Source: Streptomyces sp. NBC_01197
GTDB lineage: Bacteria; Actinomycetota; Actinomycetes; Streptomycetales; Streptomycetaceae
Length of the DNA stretch: 64,000 nt
Reading direction: 5' to 3'
Assembly (NCBI RefSeq): GCF_036010505.1
Contig: NZ_CP108569.1
Span: forward strand, 2,420,001 to 2,484,000
Shown: positions 16,834 through 26,010 of the stretch, piece after piece
How positions within the stretch are numbered: the stretch's first letter is position 1
Layout: every line of letters begins with the position of its first letter
Translations under genes and position numbers: made by a program
The notes under the pieces: generated by a model
Database searches by the model: none
What the model was told of the DNA's origin: nothing
Seen by the model: only the letters and a program-made list of their open reading frames with translations

Positions 16834-17022
16834 TGCCTCTCATACGTGTGTCCTCACCAGGAGACCGCAGCGTACCCGGGCCCCACCGGTTGAACGGGCA
16901 GAGAGCCATCCGGACCCTCTGCCGGGGCGGCCCGGAACGGGACGGGCTAACGTGAAGCCCGGACAAGGCGCCGCAACGGCACGAAACAGGCACCGTACGG
17001 AGCGTACGAAGAGGAGGCGCGG

Positions 17023-18396
17023 ATGGCGGCGGGCGTCCCCCGGATCTTCGTCTCGCACCTTGCCGGAGTCTCCGTCTTCGACCCGAACGGCGACCAGGTG
17101 GGCCGGGTACGCGACCTCGTGGCGATGCTGCGCGTCGGCACCCGCCCGCCGCGGCTGCTCGGACTCGTCGTCGAGGTGGTCGGCCGCCGCCGGATCTTCC
17201 TGCCGATGACCCGGGTCACCGGTATCGAGTCGGGCCAGGTCATCACCACCGGAGTGGTCAATGTGCGGCGCTTCGAACAGCGCCCCACCGAACGGCTGGT
17301 CCTCGGTGAGCTGCTCGACCGGCGGGTGCGGCTGACCGGGACGGACGAGCAGGTGACCGTCCTTGACGTGTCCGTGCAGCAGCTTCCGGCCCGCCGCGAC
17401 TGGGAGATCGACAAGGTCTTCGTACGGAAGGGGAAGGCCGGCGCGCTGCGGCGCAAGGGCGAGACCCTGACCGTCGAGTGGTCCGGCGTCACCGGCTTCT
17501 CGCTGGAGGAGGAGGGGCAGGGCGCGGAGAGCCTGGTCGCCACCTTCGAGGAGCTGCGCCCGGCCGACCTCGCCAATGTGATGCACCATCTCTCGCCCAA
17601 GCGCCGGGCGGAGGTGGCCGCCGCCCTGGACGACGACCGGCTCGCCGACGTACTGGAGGAGCTGCCCGAGGACGACCAGGTGGAGATCCTCGGCAAGCTG
17701 CAGGAGGAGCGCGCCGCTGACGTGCTGGAGGCGATGGACCCGGACGACGCCGCCGACCTGCTGAGCGAGCTGCCCGAGGAGGACAAGGAGCGGCTGCTGA
17801 CGTTGATGCGGCCGGACGACGCCGCCGATGTACGGCGGCTGCTCTCCTACGAGGAGCGGACCGCGGGCGGTCTGATGACGACCGAACCGATCGTGCTGCG
17901 CCCGGACGCGACGATCGCCGACGCGCTGGCCCGCGTACGCAAGGAGGACCTCTCCCCCGCGCTGGCCGCGCAGGTGTACGTGTGCAGGCCGCCGGACGAG
18001 ACGCCGACCGGGAAGTATCTGGGCGCGGTGCACTTCCAGCGGCTGCTGCGCGATCCGCCGTTCACCCTGGTCGGCGCGATCGTCGACAGCGACCTCCCGC
18101 CGCTGCCGCCGCAGGCCACGCTGCCGGTACTGACCAGCTATCTCGCCGCGTACAACCTGCTCGCGGCGCCCGTCGTGGACGTGAGCGGCTCGCTGCTCGG
18201 GGTGGTCACCGTCGACGACGTGCTCGACCATCTGCTGCCGAGCGACTGGCGCGAGACCGACTTCCACCAGGACTCCGGAGTGCCCGACGACCGGCAGACG
18301 GAAGACGACCGGCCCGCCGAGGACGACGGCCGCCCTGATCCGGACGGCCGCCCCGGTCCGGACGACCGCCCCGCGGAGGCCACCGATGACCGCTGA
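17023..18396 (+). CDS. MgtE N-domain/CBS protein lacking the channel domain
   Basis: A 457-aa cytoplasmic protein. Residues 1-140 form a PRC-barrel-like N-terminal part. Then an MgtE N-terminal superhelical domain follows (repeats around LADVLEELPEDDQVEIL and ADLLSELPEEDKERLL), and a CBS pair at about 280-420. The membrane domain of true MgtE channels is absent, so it may sense Mg2+ or nucleotides and act on a partner such as CorA. The last 45 residues are a disordered D/R/P repeat tail. GAGGAGG precedes ATG 17023. It overlaps the DUF1003 gene by 11 bp, so the two are co-translated. Confidence 0.9.
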   Translation: MAAGVPRIFVSHLAGVSVFDPNGDQVGRVRDLVAMLRVGTRPPRLLGLVVEVVGRRRIFLPMTRVTGIESGQVITTGVVNVRRFEQRPTERLVLGELLDRRVRLTGTDEQVTVLDVSVQQLPARRDWEIDKVFVRKGKAGALRRKGETLTVEWSGVTGFSLEEEGQGAESLVATFEELRPADLANVMHHLSPKRRAEVAAALDDDRLADVLEELPEDDQVEILGKLQEERAADVLEAMDPDDAADLLSELPEEDKERLLTLMRPDDAADVRRLLSYEERTAGGLMTTEPIVLRPDATIADALARVRKEDLSPALAAQVYVCRPPDETPTGKYLGAVHFQRLLRDPPFTLVGAIVDSDLPPLPPQATLPVLTSYLAAYNLLAAPVVDVSGSLLGVVTVDDVLDHLLPSDWRETDFHQDSGVPDDRQTEDDRPAEDDGRPDPDGRPGPDDRPAEATDDR

Positions 18397-18904
18397 GCCG
18401 ACGCCCAGGGGCCGCCTCGATCAGCCGCTCACACCGAAGCGGCGCTGGCTGCCGGAGTACGACGCGGAGTCCTTCGGGCGGACATCGGAGCGGGTCGCGC
18501 GGTTCCTGGGGACCGGGCGGTTCATCGTCTGGATGACGGTCGTCATCGTCATCTGGGTGGTGTGGAACACCTGGGCGCCGCACGCGCTGCGCTTCGACCC
18601 GTTCCCCTTCATCTTCCTGACCCTGGTGCTCTCGCTCCAGGCGTCGTACGCGGCCCCGCTGATCCTCCTCGCGCAGAACCGCCAGGACGACAGGGACCGG
18701 GTCAATCTGGAGCAGGACCGCAACCAGAACGAACGGTCCATCGCCGACACCGAGTACCTCACCCGGGAGATCGCCGCGCTCCGGATGGGCCTGGGCGAGG
18801 TCGCCACCCGTGACTGGATCCGGTCCGAACTCCAGGACCTGGTGAAGGACATGGCGGAGCGGCGTCAGATATTCCCGCGGGAAAGTGACGAAGCCGACCA
18901 CTGA
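18386..18904 (+). CDS. DUF1003 family membrane protein
   Basis: A 172-aa protein with two membrane helices (about 47-63 IVWMTVVIVIWVVWNTW and about 74-95) separated by a short outside loop, and a C-terminal cytoplasmic helix (NRQDDRDRVNLEQDRNQNERS and beyond) that looks coiled. It is the DUF1003 family, function unknown. It starts 11 bp before the end of the MgtE-N/CBS gene, which suggests coupled translation and a joint task. The same pairing occurs near mrp in mycobacteria. Confidence 0.9.
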   Translation: MTAEPTPRGRLDQPLTPKRRWLPEYDAESFGRTSERVARFLGTGRFIVWMTVVIVIWVVWNTWAPHALRFDPFPFIFLTLVLSLQASYAAPLILLAQNRQDDRDRVNLEQDRNQNERSIADTEYLTREIAALRMGLGEVATRDWIRSELQDLVKDMAERRQIFPRESDEADH

Positions 18905-18947
18905 CCGCTCTTTCCCGGGCCGGCGGTGGGCGCCGTACCATCGACGC

Positions 18948-20081
18948 ATGGCTATGGAAGACGCGGTGCGTGAAGCACTGGCGACAGTGAACGACCCCGA
19001 GATCCACCGTCCGATCACCGAACTCGGCATGGTCAAATCGGTCGACATCGGAGCGGACGGGGCGGTCGCTGTCACGGTCTACCTCACCGTCTCCGGCTGC
19101 CCGATGCGCGAGACCATCACCACCAACGTCACCGACGCGGTCGCCCGTGTCGAGGGTGTGACAGCGGTCAGCGTCGAACTGGACGTGATGAGCGACGAGC
19201 AGCGCAAGGAGCTCGCCGCCTCGCTGCGCGGCGGCACCGCTGAGCGCGAGGTGCCCTTCGCCAAGCCCGGCTCGCTGACCAGGGTGTACGCGGTCGCGTC
19301 CGGGAAGGGCGGCGTCGGCAAGTCGTCGGTCACGGTCAATCTGGCCGCCGCGCTGGCCGCCGACGGTCTGAAGGTCGGCGTGGTCGACGCGGACATCTAC
19401 GGGCACAGCGTGCCCCGGATGCTCGGTGCGGACGGCCGGCCCACCCAGGTCGAGAACATGATCATGCCGCCGTCGGCGCACGGTGTGAAGGTCATCTCGA
19501 TCGGCATGTTCACCCCGGGCAACGCCCCGGTCGTGTGGCGCGGCCCGATGCTGCACCGCGCGCTCCAGCAGTTCCTGGCGGACGTCTACTGGGGCGACCT
19601 CGACGTGCTCCTGCTCGACCTGCCGCCGGGCACCGGCGACATCGCGATCTCGGTGGCGCAGCTCGTGCCGAACGCCGAGATCCTGGTGGTCACCACCCCC
19701 CAGCAGGCCGCGGCCGAGGTGGCCGAGCGGGCCGGCTCCATCGCCGTGCAGACTCACCAGAAGATCGTCGGTGTCGTCGAGAACATGTCGGGCCTGCCCT
19801 GCCCGCACTGCGACGAGATGGTCGACGTCTTCGGCACGGGCGGCGGGCAGCGGGTGGCCGAGGGTCTGACGAAGACGACCGGGGCGACCGTGCCGGTGCT
19901 CGGCTCGATCCCGATCGACGTACGGCTGCGCGAGGGAGGCGACGAGGGCAAGCCCGTGGTGCTGACCGACCCGGACTCCCCGGCGGGCGCCGCGCTGCGC
20001 GCGATCGCGGGCAAGCTGAGCAGCCGCCAGCGGGGCCTCGCGGGTATGTCGCTCGGGGTCACTCCGCGCAACAAGTTCTGA
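18948..20081 (+). CDS. mrp: Mrp/ApbC-type iron-sulfur cluster carrier ATPase
   Basis: A 377-aa P-loop ATPase that binds and transfers Fe-S clusters. Residues 1-90 form a MIP18/DUF59 domain (NDPEIHRPITELGMV). The Mrp domain then has the deviant Walker A SGKGGVGKSS near 122, the DADIYGHSVPRMLG switch, LLDLPPGTGD near 224, and the paired cysteines CPHC near 285 that bind the cluster. The start is ATG 18948 (MAMEDAV); the second ATG at 18954 is an alternative. It sits between the DUF1003 gene and a strong terminator. Confidence 0.95.
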   Translation: MAMEDAVREALATVNDPEIHRPITELGMVKSVDIGADGAVAVTVYLTVSGCPMRETITTNVTDAVARVEGVTAVSVELDVMSDEQRKELAASLRGGTAEREVPFAKPGSLTRVYAVASGKGGVGKSSVTVNLAAALAADGLKVGVVDADIYGHSVPRMLGADGRPTQVENMIMPPSAHGVKVISIGMFTPGNAPVVWRGPMLHRALQQFLADVYWGDLDVLLLDLPPGTGDIAISVAQLVPNAEILVVTTPQQAAAEVAERAGSIAVQTHQKIVGVVENMSGLPCPHCDEMVDVFGTGGGQRVAEGLTKTTGATVPVLGSIPIDVRLREGGDEGKPVVLTDPDSPAGAALRAIAGKLSSRQRGLAGMSLGVTPRNKF

Positions 20082-20099
20082 CGCGACACACACGACGCG

Positions 20100-20134
20100 C
20101 CCGGGGGCGGTCCGCTTCGGCGGCCGCCCCCGGG
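20100..20134 (+). terminator. Terminator of the mrp gene
   Basis: 11-bp perfect G+C stem (20100-20110 and 20124-20134) with a 13-nt loop, 18 bp after the stop. Confidence 0.85.
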
Positions 20135-20137
20135 TGT

Positions 20138-20185
20138 GTGCCGCTGTCGCGGTGTGCTGCTGTCGTGGTGCGCCGCTGTCGTGGT
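20138..20185. repeat. Three 16-bp tandem repeats after mrp
   Basis: Units at 20138-20153, 20154-20169 and 20170-20185 share the core CTGTCGYGGT, with two or three mismatches between copies. They lie in the gap between convergent genes directly after the mrp terminator. Confidence 0.75.
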
Positions 20186-20246
20186 GGGCCGGCTGCCATG
20201 GCGCTTTCCGCGGCAAGGCCTGATCCCTGATGTGGCCGCTGTCGCG

Positions 20247-20858
20247 TCACACGTACGTAGTGATGTCCCTGACCACGGCGAAGCCCAGCCCGTACGCACT
20301 CATCCCGCGCCCGTACGCCCCCAGGTGCACCCCGGTCGCGGTGGCCCCGGCCAGTACCCAGCCGAACTCGGTCTCGCGGTAGGCGAACGGCGTCGGCGCC
20401 CCGTCCACCGGCAGCGTCAGCTCCGTCCACTCCGGGCCTGACAGGTCGTCCGCCAGCTCGAACGCGGCCTCGGTCTGCTGGTCGACCCAGTCGTCGCGCA
20501 GGGAGTGGTCCAGGTGCGCGGGCCAGGTGCAGGCCAGCAGGCCGGAGCCCGCGAGCCAGGCCGCAGAGGAGACCGTGGTGGCCTCCAGCACGCCCGTGCC
20601 GTCCCCGCTGCGCCGCACGGGGCTGGACGCGATGGTCACCACGGCGGCGAAGTGTTCCTTCTCCGGTTGTGCGTCCGGTCTCACGGCGGGCTCGTCACCG
20701 TGCCCCAGGGAGCCGTGCTGGACCGTGCCGTCCGCCGCGACGCCCACCTGCATGAGCCGCCGCGAGCCGGTGAACGCCTCGTCCAGTCCGTACCAGGAAA
20801 AGGGCGCCCTCAGATAGTCGTCGACCGCGTGGGTCCCTGTCCGGCTCGTCGTCTCCAT
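20247..20858 (-). CDS. Hypothetical protein, 203 aa
   Basis: A soluble acidic protein beginning METTSRTGTHAVDDYLRAPFSW. The C-terminal half has a pattern of strands (FAYRETEFGWVLAGATATGVHLGAYGRGM) with many Gly and aromatic residues. No membrane segment, signal peptide or cysteine pair is seen. I do not recognise a family. It lies between mrp and tatB, in the same orientation as the envelope-stress genes but separated from tatB by about 80 bp, and may have its own promoter. Codon usage is normal, so it is very likely a real gene. Confidence 0.75.
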   Translation of the reverse strand: METTSRTGTHAVDDYLRAPFSWYGLDEAFTGSRRLMQVGVAADGTVQHGSLGHGDEPAVRPDAQPEKEHFAAVVTIASSPVRRSGDGTGVLEATTVSSAAWLAGSGLLACTWPAHLDHSLRDDWVDQQTEAAFELADDLSGPEWTELTLPVDGAPTPFAYRETEFGWVLAGATATGVHLGAYGRGMSAYGLGFAVVRDITTYV

Positions 20859-20940
20859 GTGCCGGCCGCCTCCTCGATCCTCAGCGTCCGAAGCGGCCCA
20901 CCCCCACGGGCGCCCTCACTGCCGGACAGATGGAGAATAC

Positions 20941-21438
20941 TCAGGTGGCGTCGGCGTCGAACGGCGGACGCTCTTCGGTGTCGACCGTCACACTCTTCTT
21001 CTGCAGGTCAGGGCCGCTCTTCTTCAGCAGGTCCGGGCCTGTCGATGAGCCATTGGCGCTACTCGGGGCGATCTCGGCCGCGGTCTCCGTGTCACTCTCG
21101 TCACTGCTCGACCTGCCGTTCACCACGTCGGTGATCTCGGAGATCTCCTTCTTCAGGTCGAAGCTGCTGCGGATCTCCTTGAGCCCGAGCTCGTCACTGC
21201 CGTCCATGAGCTGCTTGCGCACGAACGTCCTGGGGTTCAGGTCCTCGAACTCGAAGTCCTTGAACTCGGGGCCGAGTTCGGTGCGGATGTCCTCCTTGGC
21301 GCTCTCGGAGAACTCGCGGATCTTCCGGATCGTACGAGTGACGTCCTGGATGACCTTCGGCAGCTTGTCCGGGCCGAAAACGATCACGGCGAGGACCACG
21401 AGCGTCACGATCTCGAGGGGGCCTACGTCATTGAACAC
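20941..21438 (-). CDS. tatB: Sec-independent (Tat) protein translocase subunit TatB
   Basis: A 165-aa inner-membrane protein of the twin-arginine export system. It has a short N-terminal membrane helix (LEIVTLVVLAVIVFGPDKLPK with the FGP hinge), an amphipathic helix rich in K/E from about 25 to 55, and a flexible polar tail. TatB recognises Tat signal peptides together with TatC. The start is GTG 21438 (VFNDVGPLE). It follows htrA at the end of the sigma-rseA-htrA-tatB cluster, the arrangement known for the mycobacterial sigE locus. Confidence 0.95.
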   Translation of the reverse strand: MFNDVGPLEIVTLVVLAVIVFGPDKLPKVIQDVTRTIRKIREFSESAKEDIRTELGPEFKDFEFEDLNPRTFVRKQLMDGSDELGLKEIRSSFDLKKEISEITDVVNGRSSSDESDTETAAEIAPSSANGSSTGPDLLKKSGPDLQKKSVTVDTEERPPFDADAT

Positions 21439-21540
21439 TTTTGCTCCTGGTGTTCTCCGCGGCCCGCAGGTCGGGGTGTGGTCCGGGCCCCGACCACGGT
21501 ACCCGGCGAAGATGTCCGGACGGTACCTTCCACCGGTCTT

Positions 21541-23166
21541 TCATCTGCCGTCGGCCGATCCAAGAGTCAAGGTCACAGGCCGGTCCCGGCTGTCCCGGCG
21601 GACGGTGAGGGCAAGCTTGTCGCCCGGCCGGTGTGCCCGGATCCTGACGATCAGGTCGGGTGCGCTGTGCACCGGTTCACCGTCCACACCTGTGACGATG
21701 TCCCCCGGCTTGATGCCGGCGGCCGCCCCCGCGCCCCCCGCCGCCACTGCCGGGCCGCCGTCGTTCGCCCGGTCCGCCACCCGGGCGCCGTCGCCCGCGT
21801 ACTTCATGTCGAGTGTGACACCGATCACGGGGTGCGCGGCCTTGCCGTGGTTGATGAGCTCCTCGGCGACGCGCTTCGCCTGGTTGACGGGGATCGCGAA
21901 CCCGAGCCCGATCGAGCCGCCCTGGCCGCTCTCGGAGTCCGAGCTGCCGTCGGCGGCGCGGATGGCGCTGTTGATGCCGACGACGCGGGCCCTGGCGTCC
22001 ACCAGCGGGCCGCCCGAGTTGCCCGGGTTGATCGGGGCGTCGGTCTGGAGCGCGTCGACATAGCTGACGTCGCTGCCGTCGTTCTTCCCGCTGCCCGACG
22101 TGATCGGGCGGTCCTTGGCGCTGATGATGCCGGAGGTCACTGTGTTGGGGAGGTCGAAGGGGGCACCGATGGCGACGACCGGGTCGCCGACCTGCACGTT
22201 GTCGGAGTTGCCCAGCGGCAGCGGGGTGAGCCCGGACACCCCGGTGACCTTGACCACGGCCAGGTCGTAGCCGCTGTCCCGGCCGACGACCTGGGCCTTG
22301 GCGGTCTCGCCGCCGCTGAACGTGACGGTGATGTCGCCCGTGGAGCCCGCGGGTTCGACCACGTGATTGTTGGTGAGGATGCGCCCCTCGCGATCGAGGA
22401 CGAAGCCGGTACCCGTATCCGCCTCGGCGCTGCCCCTCACATGCAGGGTGACCACGCCGGGCAGCGCGCTCTCCGCGATCCTCGCCACGGTGCCCGGCGC
22501 CCGGGCGGGGCTCTCCTTGCCGGCCTGGGGGAGCCGGACGTCCGAGAACGAGCCGTTCAGCACGGAGTACGCGCCAAGACCGCCGCCGATGACACCGGTG
22601 ACCAGCGCGACCACCACCATGACCACGACCGCTCCGCGCCGGTGCCGCATCTCCCCGGCGGACGGCGGAGGCGGTGAAGGGGGCGCGCCCCACGGGTCGT
22701 AGCGCAGCCACTGCGAGGGCTGCTGTACGGGCAGCTGGGCGGGGTGCTGCACCGGCTGGTGTGGTGGTTGTGGGTGGTGTGGCTGTGGGTGGTGCGGTTG
22801 CTGTGGTGGTTGTGGGTGGTGTGGCTGTGGGTGGTGCGGTTGCTGTGGTGGGAGGGGCTGGTGATGCATCGGCGGTACGTGGTGCTGCGGAGGCTGCGCG
22901 GCACCCGGGTAGGTCGGTGGGACGGGAGTGCCGCCTGCCGGGGTGGGGACGGGCCGCTGGACGGGCGGTGCGGGGGCCCAGGGGCCCGGGCCGCCGTAGG
23001 GCGGGGTGCCGTAGGGGGCCGGGTCGTGCAGAGGCCGTGGGTGACCGGCAGGGCCTCCGCTCCGAACGGGCGGCGACGCGGGCTGGAGTTGGGGCAGCGG
23101 CTCACTCAGGGGCGACCCGGCCCCGGATATGTGTCCTGGCGCCCCGGTGGGCTTCCCGTCGTCCAT
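21541..23166 (-). CDS. htrA: HtrA/DegP-like membrane-anchored serine protease
   Basis: A 541-aa envelope protease. The cytoplasmic N-terminal 180 residues are Pro/Gln/His-rich with a tandem 14-residue repeat; one membrane helix follows (VVVMVVVALVTGVIGGGLGAY near 190). The outside trypsin-like domain has the triad His (TNNHVV), Asp (YDLAVVKV) and Ser (GNSGGP), and the C-terminal PDZ domain contains GIKPGDIVTGVDGEPVHS. HtrA degrades misfolded exported proteins under stress. GGGGAGAGC precedes ATG 23166. It lies between rseA and tatB. Confidence 0.95.
   Translation of the reverse strand: MDDGKPTGAPGHISGAGSPLSEPLPQLQPASPPVRSGGPAGHPRPLHDPAPYGTPPYGGPGPWAPAPPVQRPVPTPAGGTPVPPTYPGAAQPPQHHVPPMHHQPLPPQQPHHPQPHHPQPPQQPHHPQPHHPQPPHQPVQHPAQLPVQQPSQWLRYDPWGAPPSPPPPSAGEMRHRRGAVVVMVVVALVTGVIGGGLGAYSVLNGSFSDVRLPQAGKESPARAPGTVARIAESALPGVVTLHVRGSAEADTGTGFVLDREGRILTNNHVVEPAGSTGDITVTFSGGETAKAQVVGRDSGYDLAVVKVTGVSGLTPLPLGNSDNVQVGDPVVAIGAPFDLPNTVTSGIISAKDRPITSGSGKNDGSDVSYVDALQTDAPINPGNSGGPLVDARARVVGINSAIRAADGSSDSESGQGGSIGLGFAIPVNQAKRVAEELINHGKAAHPVIGVTLDMKYAGDGARVADRANDGGPAVAAGGAGAAAGIKPGDIVTGVDGEPVHSAPDLIVRIRAHRPGDKLALTVRRDSRDRPVTLTLGSADGR
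22762..22845. repeat. 42-bp tandem repeat within htrA
   Basis: Two perfect 42-bp copies (22762-22803, 22804-22845) in the htrA coding strand, encoding duplicated 14-residue Gln/Pro/His-rich units in the cytoplasmic N-terminus. The length is a multiple of three, so copy-number change keeps the frame. Confidence 0.92.
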
Positions 23167-23255
23167 GCTCTCCCCGCACCCGCCCCGCACTCCGCGTGCC
23201 CTGTGGCGGGCAGCCTTTCAGGGATTCAACCAGGTTTCCAGGCGCCGGAGCCCGC

Positions 23256-24182
23256 TCAGTGCCCGGTCGAAGCCGGCAGACCCGAGGCGCCGGGAGCGGC
23301 CGGGAGCGCCGGCGGCGTGGCTGTGGGGCTTGACTGCGCGCTCGGCTGTGCGGGCGGGGTGGCTGCCGCCATCGGGGGGCGGACTGCGGACAGCGACGAG
23401 ACGGTGACCAGGGGCGTCGTGAGCGAGTACAGGGACTGCCGGGCCGGACGCGCGCCCGATGCGGATGCCGAGTGACGCCCGGCGAAAGCGGTGGGCAGGA
23501 CCGGGGCCCGCCCGCCGTTGGCCGGCTGGGCGCCGTCGTGGGTACGGCGGTGGCGCAGGTCCGCGCCGATGCCGACCGGGTCCGTGGCGATCATCGGTGT
23601 GACGTTGTTGGGCGGCCCGTCGGTGTGCGACACCGGGGACTCCGCGCCGTCGAACGGCAGCGTGCCGCCCAGTGCGATGGCGGCCAGCGAGAACGCGCTG
23701 GCGGCCGCGAACGCGAATCGCCGACCGCGCCAGGCCGACCGCTCCTGATCGCTCCGGCCCACCGGGTGGACCCGGAAACCGCCGGCCGGACCGCCGTCCG
23801 GAATCGTGGTGGCATGTGGTCCGACGGGCACATAGCCGAAGGATTCGATCCGGGGGCCCGAGGGGCGCCCGTCCGACGCCCGGGGTCCGAAGAACTCGTC
23901 GGTGAAGCGGCCGCTGAAAGGGCCACGGCCGGGGTCGCCGCCGGGTCCGCCGGGCATCGCCTGGAGGCGGGCGAGCAGCCCTTCGGAGGGCGGCGGGGGC
24001 GCGGTCTCGGCGAAGACGCTTTTCAGCCGGCGCTGCGCGTCGGCCTCGGTCTTGCACTTCGCACAGGTGGCCAGGTGCGCGAGCACCCGCTCGCGGGCGT
24101 CGTGCTTCAACTCACCGTCGACCAGTGCGGCGAGCCGGTCCCCGAGGTGCTGCTCGGCCGGGGTCGGACTGGATCCACTCAC
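23256..24182 (-). CDS. rseA: Zinc-containing anti-sigma factor RseA
   Basis: A 308-aa anti-sigma factor. The ZAS zinc motif H-x3-C-x2-C is visible as HLATCAKC near residue 35, inside an N-terminal helical domain that holds the sigma factor. A single membrane helix lies near 163-182 ([18 protein letters not shown]), and an Ala/Pro/Ser-rich tail of about 125 residues extends outside. The GTG start at 24182 overlaps the sigma-factor stop by 4 bp (GTGA), so the two proteins are made in a set ratio. In the mycobacterial counterpart, stress-dependent loss of RseA frees SigE. Confidence 0.92.
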   Translation of the reverse strand: MSGSSPTPAEQHLGDRLAALVDGELKHDARERVLAHLATCAKCKTEADAQRRLKSVFAETAPPPPSEGLLARLQAMPGGPGGDPGRGPFSGRFTDEFFGPRASDGRPSGPRIESFGYVPVGPHATTIPDGGPAGGFRVHPVGRSDQERSAWRGRRFAFAAASAFSLAAIALGGTLPFDGAESPVSHTDGPPNNVTPMIATDPVGIGADLRHRRTHDGAQPANGGRAPVLPTAFAGRHSASASGARPARQSLYSLTTPLVTVSSLSAVRPPMAAATPPAQPSAQSSPTATPPALPAAPGASGLPASTGH

Positions 24183-25006
24183 GCGGTCCCGTCCTCTCCG
24201 TCCAGGCCGGGTGCCACCCCGGCCAGCGCGCGCTGCTCGGCGCGACGGGCCTCGGGCGAACGGTGCTTGAGGGCCTTGCGCAGGTGGGAACGGCCGCGGT
24301 GGATCCTGCTGCGTACGGTGCCGAGCTTGACGCCCAGCGTCGCGGCGATCTCCTCGTACGACAGCCCCTCGATGTCGCAGAGGACCACGGCCGCGCGGAA
24401 CTCCGGAGCGAGAGTGTCCAGCGCCTGCTGGACGTCCGCGTCGAAGTGGGTGTCGTGGAAGACCTGCTGGGGCGACGGCTCACGGCTCGGCAGCCGCTCG
24501 GCCGCGTCGTCCCCGAGGGCGTCGAAGCGGATCCGCTGCTTGCGGCGGACCATGTCCAGGAAGAGGTTGGTGGTGATGCGGTGCAGCCAGCCCTCGAAAG
24601 TGCCCGGGGTGTACGTCGACAGCGAGCGGAAGACGCGGACGAACACTTCCTGCGTGAGGTCCTCGGCGTCGTGCTGGTTGCCCGTCAGGCGATAGGCGAG
24701 CCGGTAGACCCGGCCGCTGTGCGTACTGACGATCTCCTCCCACGAGGGCGGAGTCCATGTCTGCGCGTCCGCGTCTGAGGCGAAGGTCGCGGTCTGTACG
24801 GAGTCAGCAGCGCTGGAGCTGTCAGCAATGTCGGTCACGGATTTCGGCTCACCCGCCGACCTGAGAAAGCGCCGCAGCACTCCTCCCCGATCCACAGGCG
24901 CAGCCGCACCTCCCCTGTCGGCTCTGGTGGTGTCCAGTGGAGCCCCTACCATAGCCACCTCGCCCGTTAGCTCCGGATAAGACTGATTGCCGGAATCCTC
25001 ATACAT
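24179..25006 (-). CDS. ECF RNA polymerase sigma factor of the RseA/HtrA stress locus
   Basis: A 275-aa ECF sigma factor. Region 2 is visible as [25 protein letters not shown] with the -10 recognition helix ([21 protein letters not shown]), and region 4 as [26 protein letters not shown] long non-conserved N-terminus of about 90 residues precedes region 2. ATG 25006 has AGGGGGGA upstream; starts nearer to region 2 are possible. It is the counterpart of mycobacterial SigE by neighbourhood (rseA, htrA, tatB), and is not the protein called SigE in S. coelicolor. Confidence 0.92.
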   Translation of the reverse strand: MYEDSGNQSYPELTGEVAMVGAPLDTTRADRGGAAAPVDRGGVLRRFLRSAGEPKSVTDIADSSSAADSVQTATFASDADAQTWTPPSWEEIVSTHSGRVYRLAYRLTGNQHDAEDLTQEVFVRVFRSLSTYTPGTFEGWLHRITTNLFLDMVRRKQRIRFDALGDDAAERLPSREPSPQQVFHDTHFDADVQQALDTLAPEFRAAVVLCDIEGLSYEEIAATLGVKLGTVRSRIHRGRSHLRKALKHRSPEARRAEQRALAGVAPGLDGEDGTA

Positions 25007-25079
25007 CCGCGTCCCCCCTGCCCTCCTACAACGCCCGGTCCCATCTGCGGGTTCCCGGGCGCAGCGGATACAGTCACGA

Positions 25080-25745
25080 GTGCGCCAACTACGGGGACAG
25101 GAGAGGGCCATTACCGCCAACCGGCAGACGAGCTGGGCCTTCGCCGACGCTTTTGTCGCCGAGGACGAAGCCCTGCGGTGGGCCCGTGACCGGGCCCGCG
25201 ACTCCGGCCTGCCCTCGGTCTCGCCCGGCACCGGTGCGGCGCTGCGGCTGCTCGCCGCCACCACGGACGCGAAAGCGGTGGCCGAAATCGGTACGGGCAC
25301 CGGCGTCTCGGGCATCTATCTGCTGCAGGGAATGCGTCCGGACGGCGTGCTGACCACCGTCGACCCGGAGCCCGAGCGCCAGGGCTTCGCCCGTCAGGCG
25401 TTCCGCTCGGCCGGCTTCGCGGCGAACCGGTCGCGCTTCATCCCCGGCCGCGCCCTCGACGTACTGCCGCGCCTCGCGGACGGCGGATACGACCTCGTGT
25501 TCTGCGACGGCGACCGGCTGGAGTCGCTGGACGTGCTCGCTGAATCGTTGCGCCTGCTGCGGCCCGGTGGACTGGTGTGCTTCGAGGGGGTCTTCGCGGA
25601 CGGCCGCACGGTCGACTCCGCCGCCCAGCCCGCCGAAGTCCTGCACCTGCGCGACCTGCTGCGCACGGTACGCGAGAGCCAGGAGCTGCTGCCCTCACTG
25701 CTCCCGGTCGGCGACGGGCTGCTCTGCGCCGTACGCCTGGCCTGA
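25080..25745 (+). CDS. O-methyltransferase, class I SAM-dependent
   Basis: A 221-aa catechol/caffeoyl-CoA-type O-methyltransferase. SAM-binding motif I is [16 protein letters not shown] near 62-77, the acidic loop TTVDPEPER follows near 90, and metal/substrate positions are in [13 protein letters not shown] near 138. The substrate is unknown. GTG 25080 has no clear ribosome binding site, whereas an in-frame ATT at 25110 follows GGAGAGGG (25100-25107) and would give MTANRQTSW. The gene is divergent from the ECF sigma gene, as in mycobacteria (Rv1220c/Rv1221). Confidence 0.88.
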   Translation: MRQLRGQERAITANRQTSWAFADAFVAEDEALRWARDRARDSGLPSVSPGTGAALRLLAATTDAKAVAEIGTGTGVSGIYLLQGMRPDGVLTTVDPEPERQGFARQAFRSAGFAANRSRFIPGRALDVLPRLADGGYDLVFCDGDRLESLDVLAESLRLLRPGGLVCFEGVFADGRTVDSAAQPAEVLHLRDLLRTVRESQELLPSLLPVGDGLLCAVRLA

Positions 25746-25842
25746 ACGCGCCGTCGTCCCGGAAAGAACGGACACCACAGCACCAAACACCACTGCCCCG
25801 GCCGGAGCCGGGGCAGTGGAGAGAACATTGGGGGCGTCCGCG

Positions 25843-26010
25843 TCAGCCGACGACCTTCTTCAGCGCGTCGCCGAGTGCATCGGCCTCGTCCGGAGTCAGC
25901 TCGACAACGAGTCGTCCGCCGCCTTCGAGCGGAACGCGCATGACGATGCCCCGCCCCTCCTTGGTCACCTCGAGCGGGCCGTCGCCCGTCCGCGGCTTCA
26001 TGGCCGCCAT
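25843..26010 (-). CDS. DUF3117 small protein
   Basis: A 55-aa protein of the DUF3117 family, almost invariant in actinobacteria (M. tuberculosis Rv1211). It begins MAAMKPRTGDGPLEVTKEG and ends in a predicted helix TPDEADALGDALKKVV. The function is unknown. ATG 26010 follows GGAAGGGG. It converges with the O-methyltransferase gene, and its neighbour beyond is the enoyl-CoA hydratase. The strong conservation of so short a protein implies an essential or structural role, but the sequence does not show which. Confidence 0.9.
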   Translation of the reverse strand: MAAMKPRTGDGPLEVTKEGRGIVMRVPLEGGGRLVVELTPDEADALGDALKKVVG

